Assembly (NCBI RefSeq): GCF_021325795.1
Contig: NZ_JAHPZX010000001.1
Coordinates: forward strand, 1,302,001 to 1,366,000
Reading direction: 5' to 3'
Length of the DNA: 64,000 nucleotides
Source: Bordetella sp. LUAb4
Lineage (GTDB): Bacteria; Pseudomonadota; Gammaproteobacteria; Burkholderiales; Burkholderiaceae_B
Each line of letters starts with the position of its first letter. Within the stretch, counting starts at the first letter, position 1. Made by a program: the position numbers and the translations under genes. Under the pieces are notes generated by a model. It did not search any database. It had not been told where the DNA came from and worked only from the letters and a program-made list of their open reading frames with translations. Positions 37,069 through 45,101 of this stretch are shown in pieces.

Positions 37069-37533
37069 ATGGCTACCAAGGCAGCAACGAAAAAATCAAG
37101 CAAATCGACGACCGATACACCGGTCGATCTGCCCAGCGAAAAGGAATTGCTGGCCATGCCCGAATCCGACTATATGAACGATCGCCAATTGGCGTTCTTC
37201 AAAGATCGGCTGAAGCAGCTGGAACAGGACATTCTGAATAACGCCGGCGAGACCACCGAGCATCTGCGCGAAACGCAGTTCGTGCCCGACCCCGCCGACC
37301 GCGCCACCATCGAGGAAGAGCATGCGCTGGAACTGCGCACGCGCGACCGCGAGCGCAAGCTGCTGAAGAAGGTCCAGCAGTCCATCGCCCGCATCGAGAG
37401 TGGTGAATACGGCTGGTGTGAGGAAACCGGTGAACCCATCGGCGTCCCCCGCCTGCTGGCTCGTCCCACGGCCACCCTGTCGCTCGAAGCGCAGGAACGC
37501 CGCGAGATGCGCCAGAAGCTGTACGGCGACTGA
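37069..37533 (+). CDS. dksA: RNA polymerase-binding factor DksA, cysteine-poor form
   Basis: Binds the RNA polymerase secondary channel and works with ppGpp in the stringent response. 154 residues. The N-terminal part is basic, the coiled-coil arms surround the tip with DPADRATIEEE, and the globular domain reads GWCEETGEPIGVPRLLARP followed by TATLSLEAQERRE. Of the four zinc-finger cysteines of E. coli DksA only the first remains; the others are Thr, Ser and Ala, so the fold is probably zinc-independent. Strong rho-independent terminator 22 bases downstream. Confidence 0.95.
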   Translation: MATKAATKKSSKSTTDTPVDLPSEKELLAMPESDYMNDRQLAFFKDRLKQLEQDILNNAGETTEHLRETQFVPDPADRATIEEEHALELRTRDRERKLLKKVQQSIARIESGEYGWCEETGEPIGVPRLLARPTATLSLEAQERREMRQKLYGD

Positions 37534-37555
37534 TAAGCGCGATTGGTGTTGAAGA

Positions 37556-37588
37556 CGGTGCCCGATGAATAATCGGGCACCGTTTTTT
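37556..37588 (+). terminator. Rho-independent terminator of dksA
   Basis: CGGTGCCCGAT pairs with ATCGGGCACCG around a 4-base loop, followed by TTTTTT. It also separates dksA from the convergent gene ending at 37592. Confidence 0.95.
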
Positions 37589-37591
37589 CAT

Positions 37592-39487
37592 TCAAACCGT
37601 ATAGCGGTACGGCGGCTCGCTGCGCAGCGCCGGTTTATCCAGATGGGGAATGATCGACTGTTCGTACGTCGGCGGCGCGCCAGCCGGCTGCTGGCGCCGG
37701 ACGACTTCATCGGCCACGGCTTGCCTCATGAAATCCAGACCATACGGGCTGAGCGCCTCGACTGCCACACGCAGTTTGTCTATATTGGTCGCAGACAGAC
37801 GTGCGAGGAAGGAACGGAACCCGGCCTCTGCCTCCTCGGTGATTACGCCCCCGGAGGTGCGCATCATCATATCCGCGGTTGACAGGGACGCCCGCAACCC
37901 GTTCTCGACAGCCTCCGGCACGCGCATGTCCCAAAGGTCCATATAACAGTCCTGGAATTCGTACATGGTCCGGCTAAGATTGGTCAAGGCGTTTGCCACC
38001 TCCCACGTCTTACCGGTCTCGACGGCATGCTCCAGCGCTGTTCGTTTGGCGTCGATGAAAGCGCCGATTTCACCTTCACGTTTGGCGCGGCCGGCGGCAA
38101 TCGCCGACACGATGTGCTCGCTGCCGACCCCAAGTTTTTTCTTGAAGCTATCCAGCACTTGCAATAGCCGAGGGTTCAACTGGGCCGCGAAAGCATACGC
38201 CTGCTTCTTGTCCATCGTATTCAATGTGTCGTGGAAAGGCTGCCAGAATTCGTCGTCCACGCCATGCGTGGCACAGTTCGCGATAAATATCTCGGCGGGT
38301 CGTTCCGCGCACTGGCGGCGCATGACGTCAAGGATCTCATCGCATCCCCACTTGAATGTCTCATCGGCATCCGAGCCGTGAAGCGCCAGTGCTTGCGCAG
38401 CCGACTTGATATGGTTCATGAACGTGAGCACCTGCGTACCATTCCAAGTGCGCGCGTGGGGCACCACGACGTCGTCCACCGTTCTTCGACCTTCAAATTT
38501 TTCGAGCAGCCGCGTTAATCGTTTGATGGGAGACAGTTGTAAATCGAGCCGCGCCAATCGATTGATGGGAGACAGCTGTAAATCGAGCCGCGCCATGTGA
38601 GGGAGGCAACCTGCGGTCGCCCCGCCCGCGGCCGGCCCCTGTGCTCCGACCGAGAGCACCCCATACAGGTCGAGCAGGATGCCACGGCCCTTGCTGGCGC
38701 AGATCTCCTTCTCCCGGCAATCGATTTCCTTTTTGACCATTTTTTCGACTTTGACCAGCAAATAGGCGTCGGCCTCATTCAGCGACTCACTTGGCCAGAA
38801 AACGAATCGATCGTTCGCACGCAGCTCGGCAAAACCCTCCCGGATTTTTTGCAGTTGCTCGAAGGGTAGCGACTTCAGGTGAGGCGTGAACGACTGCTCG
38901 CATAGCTTGCCCGCTTGGCGAAAGAAGTGCTCACGGGAGTTTTCCGAAAGTGGGCACAGTGAAGAGAGCGATGATGGCTTGGGCAAGGTCATCCACTCGG
39001 AGGGGATGTCAGGCTGGCTATCCGTGCTGGTCGATTGGCTATCCTCGCTGTCTGAATGGCTATCCTCGCTCTCGGCGTTATCGACCCGGGCACGGTTGGC
39101 ATCGATGGATGTGGCTCGCGGAGCGGAAGGGTTTTGCATGGCAAACAAAAAATCCTGCAAATACTGCTTGGCCTCCCAGTCGAAGCGGTTTGCCAGCTGG
39201 CTATTCCAGGCGTCGGTGGGAGATTTACCCGAGGCAAGGTCTTTCAGAAGCAACATGATGTTGCGCATGCCACGGACGACCTGGCGACGAAACTGCACGC
39301 TGCGCTTGGGTTCCTCCAGGGAGACCGAGCGGCGCCGCTGCTGGCTGCGCAAACCCTCGGCTGCGGCAAGCGGATTAGCGTGGGCGGAAAATTGCGCCAC
39401 GCCTTGTGCAGCCATGCCATCGGCCGCGGCGCCGGTGCAGTCTGGGGCGAATAAAGGGCTGGGGTGATAGGCGATTTCGTTGGTCAT
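37592..39487 (-). CDS. Unknown 631-residue protein, paralogue A flanking hslVU
   Basis: I do not recognise a named family. The N-terminus (MTNEIAYHPSPLFAPD) is polar, with no signal peptide or membrane span. Residues 62-101 contain a helical block with SPTDAWNSQLANR; 139-160 is a Ser/Asp-rich linker; 205-268 has PFEQLQKIREGFAELRAND and VKKEIDCREKEICASKGR; 298-324 holds a 13-residue direct repeat (ARLDLQLSPINRL); 325-631 is mostly helical. The first three blocks occur in the same order in the 228-residue product at 41667-42353. A good AGGAG site precedes the ATG. Cytosolic, no enzyme motif; an exported effector is possible because of the ECF-like promoter motif and the disordered, Ser-rich N-terminus, but this is inference. 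G+C is somewhat below neighbours. Confidence 0.75.
   Translation of the reverse strand: MTNEIAYHPSPLFAPDCTGAAADGMAAQGVAQFSAHANPLAAAEGLRSQQRRRSVSLEEPKRSVQFRRQVVRGMRNIMLLLKDLASGKSPTDAWNSQLANRFDWEAKQYLQDFLFAMQNPSAPRATSIDANRARVDNAESEDSHSDSEDSQSTSTDSQPDIPSEWMTLPKPSSLSSLCPLSENSREHFFRQAGKLCEQSFTPHLKSLPFEQLQKIREGFAELRANDRFVFWPSESLNEADAYLLVKVEKMVKKEIDCREKEICASKGRGILLDLYGVLSVGAQGPAAGGATAGCLPHMARLDLQLSPINRLARLDLQLSPIKRLTRLLEKFEGRRTVDDVVVPHARTWNGTQVLTFMNHIKSAAQALALHGSDADETFKWGCDEILDVMRRQCAERPAEIFIANCATHGVDDEFWQPFHDTLNTMDKKQAYAFAAQLNPRLLQVLDSFKKKLGVGSEHIVSAIAAGRAKREGEIGAFIDAKRTALEHAVETGKTWEVANALTNLSRTMYEFQDCYMDLWDMRVPEAVENGLRASLSTADMMMRTSGGVITEEAEAGFRSFLARLSATNIDKLRVAVEALSPYGLDFMRQAVADEVVRRQQPAGAPPTYEQSIIPHLDKPALRSEPPYRYTV
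38513..38590. repeat. 39-bp tandem duplication inside paralogue A
   Basis: Two near-identical 39-base units (38513-38551 and 38552-38590; five differences) followed by a partial third. They encode RLDLQLSPIKRL-type 13-residue repeats and keep the frame. Confidence 0.9.
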
Positions 39488-39523
39488 GCAAGATGCTCCT
39501 GCTCAATCTGTCGGATAAATCTT

Positions 39524-39558
39524 CCCGGATGGGTAAACTGCTCAGGTAAATCGGTTCC
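39524..39558 (-). promoter_or_regulatory. ECF-sigma-like promoter motif of paralogue A
   Basis: On the minus strand GGAAC is followed after 17 bases by TTACCCATCCGGG, about 37 bases upstream of the ATG. The paralogous gene at 42353 is preceded by the same elements with 16-base spacing. GGAAC is the -35 of HrpL/BtrS-type ECF promoters; the -10 half differs from the HrpL CCAC element. Confidence 0.5.
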
Positions 39559-39605
39559 CGCGGCGCATCGTGAATCACGTTTTTTACGCGTCCTGGCAGG
39601 CGCCT

Positions 39606-39634
39606 CTTGAGTTCCCGCCGCCCTGCCCCCATAT
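39606..39634 (+). promoter_or_regulatory. Sigma-32 heat-shock promoter of hslVU
   Basis: CTTGAG (39606-39611), 15 bases, CCCCATAT (39627-39634): close to the sigma-32 consensus CTTGAAA and CCCCATNT. It lies 27 bases before the hslV ATG. Confidence 0.85.
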
Positions 39635-39660
39635 GCGTTCCTTCAGCCGAGGAAATCACC

Positions 39661-40200
39661 ATGGAACAATTTCACGCCACCACCATCGTCTGCGTCCGGC
39701 GCGGCAAGCGCGTCGCCCTTGGTGGGGACGGCCAGGTCACGCTGGGCAACATCGTCATCAAGGGCACCGCGCGCAAGATCCGCCGGCTCTACCATGACAA
39801 GGTCCTGGCCGGGTTCGCCGGTGCCACGGCGGACGCCTTCACCCTGCAGGAACGCTTCGAAGCCAAGCTGGAAAAGCACCAGGGCCACCTGATGCGCGCC
39901 GCCGTCGAACTGACGCGTGACTGGCGTACCGACCGCGTCCTGCGCCGCCTGGAAGCCATGCTGATCGTCGCCGACGAAAACCATACGTTGGTGCTGACCG
40001 GCAACGGCGACGTGCTGGAACCGGAACACGGACTGGCCGCCATAGGTTCCGGTGGCGCCTATGCGCAATCGGCCGCGCGCGCCCTGCTGGACAACACCGA
40101 TCTGGCCCCCGAAGTCATTGTCAAAAAATCGTTGGAAGTAGCAGGCGAGCTGTGCATCTACACCAACATGAATCACGTCGTCGAAACCCTGGGTGAATAA
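39661..40200 (+). CDS. hslV: ATP-dependent protease HslVU, peptidase subunit
   Basis: Proteasome-like peptidase, double hexameric ring, degrades proteins fed by HslU. 179 residues. The sequence [15 protein letters not shown] places the nucleophile Thr after a short propeptide that is removed on maturation. [10 protein letters not shown] and [15 protein letters not shown] are conserved. Ribosome-binding site GAGGAAA. Transcribed with hslU from the heat-shock promoter just upstream. Confidence 0.97.
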   Translation: MEQFHATTIVCVRRGKRVALGGDGQVTLGNIVIKGTARKIRRLYHDKVLAGFAGATADAFTLQERFEAKLEKHQGHLMRAAVELTRDWRTDRVLRRLEAMLIVADENHTLVLTGNGDVLEPEHGLAAIGSGGAYAQSAARALLDNTDLAPEVIVKKSLEVAGELCIYTNMNHVVETLGE

Positions 40201-40248
40201 GCCCCTGTTCCGTTTCAACGTCCCCACGTTCTACTAGGACCCATCGCC

Positions 40249-41592
40249 ATGTCCGCAACCAGCATGACTCCCGGAGAGATCGTCTCCGAACTGGATAAAT
40301 TCATTGTCGGCCAGGGACGCGCCAAGCGCGCCGTGGCGGTCGCCCTGCGCAATCGCTGGCGCCGCCAGCAAGTGGCCGAGCCGCTGCGCCATGAAATCCA
40401 TCCCAAGAACATTCTGATGATCGGCCCCACCGGTGTGGGCAAGACCGAAATCGCGCGCCGGCTGGCCAAGTTGGCCAACGCGCCTTTCATCAAGATCGAA
40501 GCCACCAAGTTCACCGAAGTGGGTTACGTCGGCCGCGATGTCGACACCATCATCCGCGACCTCACCGAATATTCCATCAAGCAGACCCGAGAGCTGGAAA
40601 CGCGCCGTGTGCGCAGCCAGGCCGAGGATGCCGCGGAAGACCGCATTCTCGATGCGCTGGTGCCGCCCCCCCGCTCTGCGTCCGGCGAGCCGGAGCGCAA
40701 TCCCGACAGCAGCGCCCGCCAGACATTTCGCAAGCGTCTGCGCGAAGGCTCCATCGACGACCTGGAAATAGAGATCGATGTCGCCCAGCCGGCGCCGCAG
40801 ATGGACGTCATGGGTCCGCCGGGGATGGAAGAAATGACCGAGCAGTTGCGCGGCATGTTCGCCGGCCTGCAGCGCGACAAGAAGAAGTCGCGCAAGCTCA
40901 AGGTCAAGGAAGCGTTCAAGCTGCTGGTCGACGAAGAAGCCGCCAAGCGCGTCAATGAAGAAGACCTGCGCGCCGCGGCCATCACCAACGTCGAGCAGAA
41001 CGGCATTGTGTTTCTGGACGAGATCGACAAGATCGCGGCGCGCCAGGAAAACAGCGGTGGCGGCGAAGTGTCGCGCCAGGGCGTGCAGCGCGATTTGCTG
41101 CCGCTGGTGGAAGGCACCACGGTGAATACACGCTACGGCATGGTGCGCACGGATCACATCCTGTTCATCGCGTCGGGGGCGTTCCACCTGGCGCGGCCGT
41201 CGGATCTGATTCCCGAACTGCAAGGGCGGTTCCCCATCCGGGTCGAACTCGATTCGCTGTCGGCGGCCGACTTCGTGCGCATTCTTTCCGCGACCGATGC
41301 CTCGCTGACCAAGCAGTATGTGGCGCTGATGGAAACCGAGGACGTGCACCTGGACTTCACCGAAGAAGGCGTGCAGCGGCTGGCCGAGTTGGCTTTCGCG
41401 GTCAACGAGAAGACCGAGAACATCGGCGCGCGGCGCCTGTACACGGTGATGGAGAAGCTGCTCGAGGACTTGTCCTTCGATGCCAGCAATGCTTCTGCCA
41501 GCGGCCGGGTAGTGCGTATCGACGCCGCCTACGTCAACGACAAGCTGGAAGAAGCGGCAGGCAGCCAGGACCTGGCGCGCTACGTGTTGTGA
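40249..41592 (+). CDS. hslU: ATP-dependent protease HslVU, ATPase/unfoldase subunit
   Basis: AAA+ unfoldase that caps HslV. 447 residues. Walker [15 protein letters not shown] near residue 62, intermediate domain at about 115-240, Walker [11 protein letters not shown], sensor and arginine-finger region [16 protein letters not shown], and C-terminal DLARYVL for docking into HslV. It is 48 bases after hslV. The inverted repeat GCCGGTTCG/CGAACCGGC at 41627-41656 follows the gene. Confidence 0.97.
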   Translation: MSATSMTPGEIVSELDKFIVGQGRAKRAVAVALRNRWRRQQVAEPLRHEIHPKNILMIGPTGVGKTEIARRLAKLANAPFIKIEATKFTEVGYVGRDVDTIIRDLTEYSIKQTRELETRRVRSQAEDAAEDRILDALVPPPRSASGEPERNPDSSARQTFRKRLREGSIDDLEIEIDVAQPAPQMDVMGPPGMEEMTEQLRGMFAGLQRDKKKSRKLKVKEAFKLLVDEEAAKRVNEEDLRAAAITNVEQNGIVFLDEIDKIAARQENSGGGEVSRQGVQRDLLPLVEGTTVNTRYGMVRTDHILFIASGAFHLARPSDLIPELQGRFPIRVELDSLSAADFVRILSATDASLTKQYVALMETEDVHLDFTEEGVQRLAELAFAVNEKTENIGARRLYTVMEKLLEDLSFDASNASASGRVVRIDAAYVNDKLEEAAGSQDLARYVL

Positions 41593-41626
41593 TGGCGCGG
41601 TGCCGGCATGCGGCGGGACTGCCGGT

Positions 41627-41656
41627 GCCGGTTCGTGCGGCCCACGTCGAACCGGC
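41627..41656. terminator. Inverted repeat between hslU and paralogue B
   Basis: Perfect nine-base arms GCCGGTTCG and CGAACCGGC with a 12-base loop between two convergent genes. There is no T run, so intrinsic termination is uncertain. Confidence 0.45.
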
Positions 41657-41666
41657 TCGTAGCGTC

Positions 41667-42353
41667 TTAAGTCTCGTCGACCGGCGGGACTTCCCGTCCA
41701 CGAATCAAGGATGCGCGCTCCCAGCGGATGCGTAGCTCGTTCCTGACCATGGCGTCGACCGTCTGCAACAGCGCGGCATCGATGTCGCCGCGATCTTCCG
41801 CGGCCGGCTCGAAGGCGTCGGCCGCGTGTGCGCGTAATAGCGCCAAGCCGACCTTGATCTTCTCCAGCATGGAGAAATCGAGTCCCACCGGGGCGTGGCT
41901 GCCCAGCGCGCGGCGCAGCAGGAACGCGCGGCGGTCGGCGGTGGGGAAATCCACCTCAACGCTGTTCCAGTCATCGTGGACGTTGATATCCAAAGGGTCG
42001 CTGCGATCGTCCGCGCCACCGGCGTCCATACCAGCGCTATCGTCCAACGCACTTGCCGACATCCGTGCGGCGCGATGCGCTTCGTAGTGCGACCACGCAT
42101 CCATGGGATCTTGCGGACTCATCAACGCCTCGACCAAGGCCGATACGTCCTCGACGGCCATGCTTAGCTGTCGCTCGGACAGGCCGTTCGGCTCGTCGTC
42201 TCCCTTCTTTCCGGCAACGCGCTTAGGCAACAGCCAACCGACCATCCGGCGGTGCACGTCGAAGGGCCAGAGCGGCCGGCGCGCCGCGGCTCCCGCCTGC
42301 GGTGCATTGGCTGGGGGGTTCTCGGACTGTCGGTATTCGATCGGGTCCTGCAT
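41667..42353 (-). CDS. Unknown 228-residue protein, paralogue B flanking hslVU
   Basis: Not a family I recognise. It starts MQDPIEYRQSENPP, which resembles the MTNEIAYHPSPLFAP start of paralogue A. Shared blocks in the same order are residues 60-97 (SPQDPMDAWSHYEAHRAAR), the acidic Asp-rich linker 104-131, and 157-220 (LDFSMLEKIKVGLALLRAH, then AMVRNELRIRWERASLIRGR). It ends right after the last shared block, so it lacks the C-terminal 360 residues of paralogue A, either by truncation or because it is the ancestral form. Strong GAGGAGG site before the ATG, and a shared ECF-like motif 115 bases upstream. No signal peptide or membrane span. Confidence 0.75.
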   Translation of the reverse strand: MQDPIEYRQSENPPANAPQAGAAARRPLWPFDVHRRMVGWLLPKRVAGKKGDDEPNGLSERQLSMAVEDVSALVEALMSPQDPMDAWSHYEAHRAARMSASALDDSAGMDAGGADDRSDPLDINVHDDWNSVEVDFPTADRRAFLLRRALGSHAPVGLDFSMLEKIKVGLALLRAHAADAFEPAAEDRGDIDAALLQTVDAMVRNELRIRWERASLIRGREVPPVDET

Positions 42354-42467
42354 GGCATTCCTCCTCGGTTTGGCGCCGATGTACGTACCGGCGCGTCCAC
42401 TGCGTGGAGACGACCGGTCATCGCAATCGATATGAATTGAAATTATTGAAATAAATTACGGCCAAGC

Positions 42468-42501
42468 CCCGGCTGGGTAACGTTTAAAAGTCGGAAGTTC
42501 C
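42468..42501 (-). promoter_or_regulatory. ECF-sigma-like promoter motif of paralogue B
   Basis: On the minus strand GGAAC, 16 bases, TTACCCAGCCGGG, matching the motif upstream of paralogue A at 12 of 13 positions in the downstream part and all five of the upstream part. The leader to the ATG is about 115 bases. Confidence 0.5.
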
Positions 42502-42590
42502 ATCAGATCGTCCCGGATAGGGGCAGCGTTTTTTCGTTTTTTGCGCACGGACATGGGCGACCAAGTCGGTCCTGCGGACCGGCTAAGGTT

Positions 42591-42683
42591 GAGGGGCGAC
42601 GCCCCTCGACCCCTCGCTGTCATAGGGCCGCGGGCGAAGGCCCTCAGCACTACCCGCCATGGGGTCAAGGGGCGCAGCCCCTT
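42591..42683. repeat. Cluster of three GC-rich hairpins
   Basis: GAGGGGC-GAC-GCCCCTC (42591-42607), AGGGCC/GGCCCT (42624-42644) and AAGGGGC-GCA-GCCCCTT (42667-42683). The first and third have the same design and lie next to CGACCCC/GGGGTCA sequences. They look like copies of a small palindromic intergenic repeat. Confidence 0.65.
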
Positions 42684-42762
42684 AGCGCTTCCGCCGCGTC
42701 CTGGCGTCCATGACCCCCGATGGGCTAGGATAGCCACCACGCTTCTATCAGGATCCGATACC

Positions 42763-43269
42763 TTGCCCGCCAGCCCCCCTATCCGTCCCGCCACGCCCGC
42801 CGATATCCCTGCCATCCTGGCGCTGATGCAGGGCCTGGCCGAGTACGAGAAACTCACGCATCTGTTCGCCGCTACCGAGGCGAACCTGCATACCTCTCTC
42901 TTCGGCGAACAGCCGGCGGCGCAATGCCTGGTCGTCGAAAACGAGACCGGTACCGGTCTGGTGGCCTACGCGCTCTGGTTCCAGAACTATTCCACCTTCC
43001 TGGCCAAGCCCGGCCTCTATCTGGAGGACCTCTACGTCCACCCCGACCAGCGCGGCAAAGGCATCGGCAAGGCCTTGCTGCTGCGCCTGGCCGCCATCGC
43101 GCTGGAACGCGGCTATGGCCGCTTCGAATGGACCGTGCTGGACTGGAACCAACCGGCCATCGACTTCTACGAAGGCATGGGCGCGCAGATCCTGCCCGAG
43201 TGGCGCATCGTCCGGGTCGCCGGCGATGCCCTGGTCAACATGGGAAAGAAGGGAGCGAACCATGGCTAA
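42763..43269 (+). CDS. GNAT-family N-acetyltransferase
   Basis: A 168-residue acetyltransferase, similar in length and layout to diamine (spermidine-type) acetyltransferases. The acetyl-CoA loop DQRGKGIGKALL is near residue 100, preceded by YLEDLYVHP, and WTVLDWNQPAIDFYEGMGA is the typical fourth motif. The substrate is unknown. The start is a TTG (42763) giving MPASPPIRPATPADI, because homologous sequence begins exactly there; AGGA lies 9 bases upstream. It overlaps the next gene by eight bases. Confidence 0.85.
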   Translation: MPASPPIRPATPADIPAILALMQGLAEYEKLTHLFAATEANLHTSLFGEQPAAQCLVVENETGTGLVAYALWFQNYSTFLAKPGLYLEDLYVHPDQRGKGIGKALLLRLAAIALERGYGRFEWTVLDWNQPAIDFYEGMGAQILPEWRIVRVAGDALVNMGKKGANHG

Positions 43270-43822
43270 CCGCCTGTCCGTCATCGCCACCCGTACCGGC
43301 GACGACGGCACCACCGGCCTGGGCGACGGTACCCGCGTCAGCAAGGACGACCTACGCATCGCCGCGATGGGCGATGTCGACGAGTTGAACAGCACGCTGG
43401 GGCTGGTGCTGGCCGAGCTTTCTGAAGATCGGCTGGCCAGGGACCTGCGTAGCATCCAGCATTGCCTGTTCGATCTGGGCGCCGAGCTGAGCATCCCTGG
43501 CTATGTGGCGGTCAAGGAGGAACACGCGCGGGATCTGGACGACTGCCTGAAGCACTACAACGCCACGCTGGCGCCGCTGCAGGAATTCATCCTGCCCGGT
43601 GGCACGCGCACGGCCGCCCTGCTGCATGTGGCGCGCACCGTATGCCGGCGCGCCGAGCGGGCCGTGGTGGCGCTGGGCCGCGTGCAGACGGTGCATCCGC
43701 CCGTGCGGCAGTACCTAAACCGCCTGTCGGACCTGCTCTTCGTCGCCGCGCGCCACGTCAATCAGGAAGCGGGCACCGGCGACATCCTCTGGAAAAGCCC
43801 GAACTCCCGCATAGGTGCCTGA
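43262..43822 (+). CDS. Cob(I)yrinic acid a,c-diamide adenosyltransferase, PduO type
   Basis: Transfers the adenosyl group of ATP to cob(I)alamin to make coenzyme B12. 186 residues. RTGDDGTTGLGDGTRVSK is the N-terminal ATP site, DELNSTLGL follows, and the C-terminal part has RTVCRRAERAVVAL and YLNRLSDLLFVAAR, all diagnostic of PduO/MMAB. Starts inside the end of the acetyltransferase gene. Followed by the 8-bp repeat array and terminator. Confidence 0.93.
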   Translation: MANRLSVIATRTGDDGTTGLGDGTRVSKDDLRIAAMGDVDELNSTLGLVLAELSEDRLARDLRSIQHCLFDLGAELSIPGYVAVKEEHARDLDDCLKHYNATLAPLQEFILPGGTRTAALLHVARTVCRRAERAVVALGRVQTVHPPVRQYLNRLSDLLFVAARHVNQEAGTGDILWKSPNSRIGA

Positions 43823-43828
43823 TCGCAG

Positions 43829-43900
43829 GAACGTAGAAACGTAGAAACGTAGGAACGTAGAAACGCAGGAACACAGGAACACAGGAACACAGGAACACAG
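43829..43900. repeat. 8-bp tandem repeat, nine copies
   Basis: Nine uninterrupted copies of an 8-base unit RAACRYAG: GAACGTAG or AAACGTAG in the first part, then AAACGCAG and four identical GAACACAG. Non-coding, immediately after the cobalamin adenosyltransferase stop. Copy number is likely to vary between strains. Confidence 0.95.
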
Positions 43901-43901
43901 C

Positions 43902-43939
43902 AAAAAGGCCAAACCATTCTCATGGTTTGGCCTTTAATT
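43902..43939. terminator. Bidirectional terminator between the adenosyltransferase gene and lipA
   Basis: AAAAAGGCCAAACCAT and ATGGTTTGGCCTTT arms with a short loop, A tract on one side and T-rich on the other, between convergent genes. Confidence 0.9.
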
Positions 43940-43979
43940 TTCCGCCAGCCGGCAGGGCTGGCAAAGCACCGAGCCCGGT

Positions 43980-44990
43980 TTAATTCACGCCAGCCGCATG
44001 CGCCTGCTCGTCAGCGTGGTACGACGAACGCACCATGGCGCCCACCGCAGCGTGCGAGAACCCCATTTCATAGGCCTCGCGCTCGAACATCGCGAACGTG
44101 TCCGGATGCACATAACGCAACACCGGCAAATGATGCTCCGACGGCTGCAGATACTGGCCTATGGTCAACATGTCGACGTTGTGCGCGCGCATGTCGCGCA
44201 TGACTTGGAGGATCTCCTCGTCGGTCTCGCCCAGGCCCAGCATCAGGCCCGACTTGGTCGGCACGTCCGGATGCAGTTTCTTGAACTCCGCCAGCAGCTT
44301 CAGCGAATGCGCATAATCGGAGCCCGGGCGCGCCTGCTTGTACAGGCGCGGCACGGTTTCCAGATTGTGGTTCATGACATCCGGCGGGCCGGCGTTGAGA
44401 ATGTCCAGCGCGCGATCCAGCCGGCCACGGAAATCCGGCACCAGCACTTCGATACGCGTGGACGGCGATTGCTCGCGCACCTGGCGAATGCACTCGACGA
44501 AATGGCCGGCGCCGCCATCGCGCAAGTCGTCGCGGTCCACCGAAGTGATCACCACATACGACAGCTTCAGCGCGGCAATGGTGCGGGCCAGGTTTTCCGG
44601 CTCGTTGACATCCAGCGGATCAGGGCGGCCGTGGCCCACATCACAGAACGGACAGCGGCGCGTGCACTTGTCGCCCATGATCATGAACGTGGCGGTGCCC
44701 TTGCCGAAGCACTCGCCAATGTTCGGACACGAGGCTTCTTCGCAGACCGTGTGCAGATTGTGTTCACGCAGAATGCGCTTGATATCGTAGAAGCGCGAAC
44801 CCGGCGTGGCAGCGCGCACGCGGATCCATTCGGGCTTCTTCAGACGCTCGACCTGCACCACCTTGATGGGGATGCGGGCGGTCTTGGCCTGCGACTTCTG
44901 CTTCTGCGTGGGATCGTAAGGGGCGGCGGCCGGTGCATTACCGGCGGCGGGCGCGTCGTGGGTCGCGCTGGAGGACGTATCAGCTGACAT
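43980..44990 (-). CDS. lipA: Lipoyl synthase
   Basis: Radical SAM enzyme that inserts two sulfurs into protein-bound octanoyl groups. 336 residues. The auxiliary cluster motif [12 protein letters not shown], the radical-SAM motif [11 protein letters not shown] and the C-terminal RSSYHADE are present. The start MSADTSSS is preferred over an upstream Met at 45038 that would extend it by 16 residues. Polar Ala-rich residues 1-35 precede the core. Directly downstream of lipB on the same strand. Confidence 0.97.
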   Translation of the reverse strand: MSADTSSSATHDAPAAGNAPAAAPYDPTQKQKSQAKTARIPIKVVQVERLKKPEWIRVRAATPGSRFYDIKRILREHNLHTVCEEASCPNIGECFGKGTATFMIMGDKCTRRCPFCDVGHGRPDPLDVNEPENLARTIAALKLSYVVITSVDRDDLRDGGAGHFVECIRQVREQSPSTRIEVLVPDFRGRLDRALDILNAGPPDVMNHNLETVPRLYKQARPGSDYAHSLKLLAEFKKLHPDVPTKSGLMLGLGETDEEILQVMRDMRAHNVDMLTIGQYLQPSEHHLPVLRYVHPDTFAMFEREAYEMGFSHAAVGAMVRSSYHADEQAHAAGVN

Positions 44991-45101
44991 GGATCTAGGT
45001 TGCTTCGCGCGGCGCGCTAAGGCGTCGCCTGGAATCAAAACGACATCATACTCCCCGACGGCACGCGGTCCTTGCGGCAGACCCTGGCGCGGACCGGGCT
45101 T

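Larger units (their letters stand above)
42354..42762. other. 409-base gap: long leader of paralogue B, promoter motif and hairpin cluster
   Basis: Contains an A+T-rich stretch (42420-42460), the ECF-like motif (42468-42501) and three strong GC hairpins (42591-42683). No gene is supported; the frame of the following acetyltransferase is open here but shows no family similarity. Confidence 0.6.

Noticed and set aside
43829-43900. Repeat array considered as CRISPR
   Set aside because: Units are 8 bases with no spacers and no cas genes.
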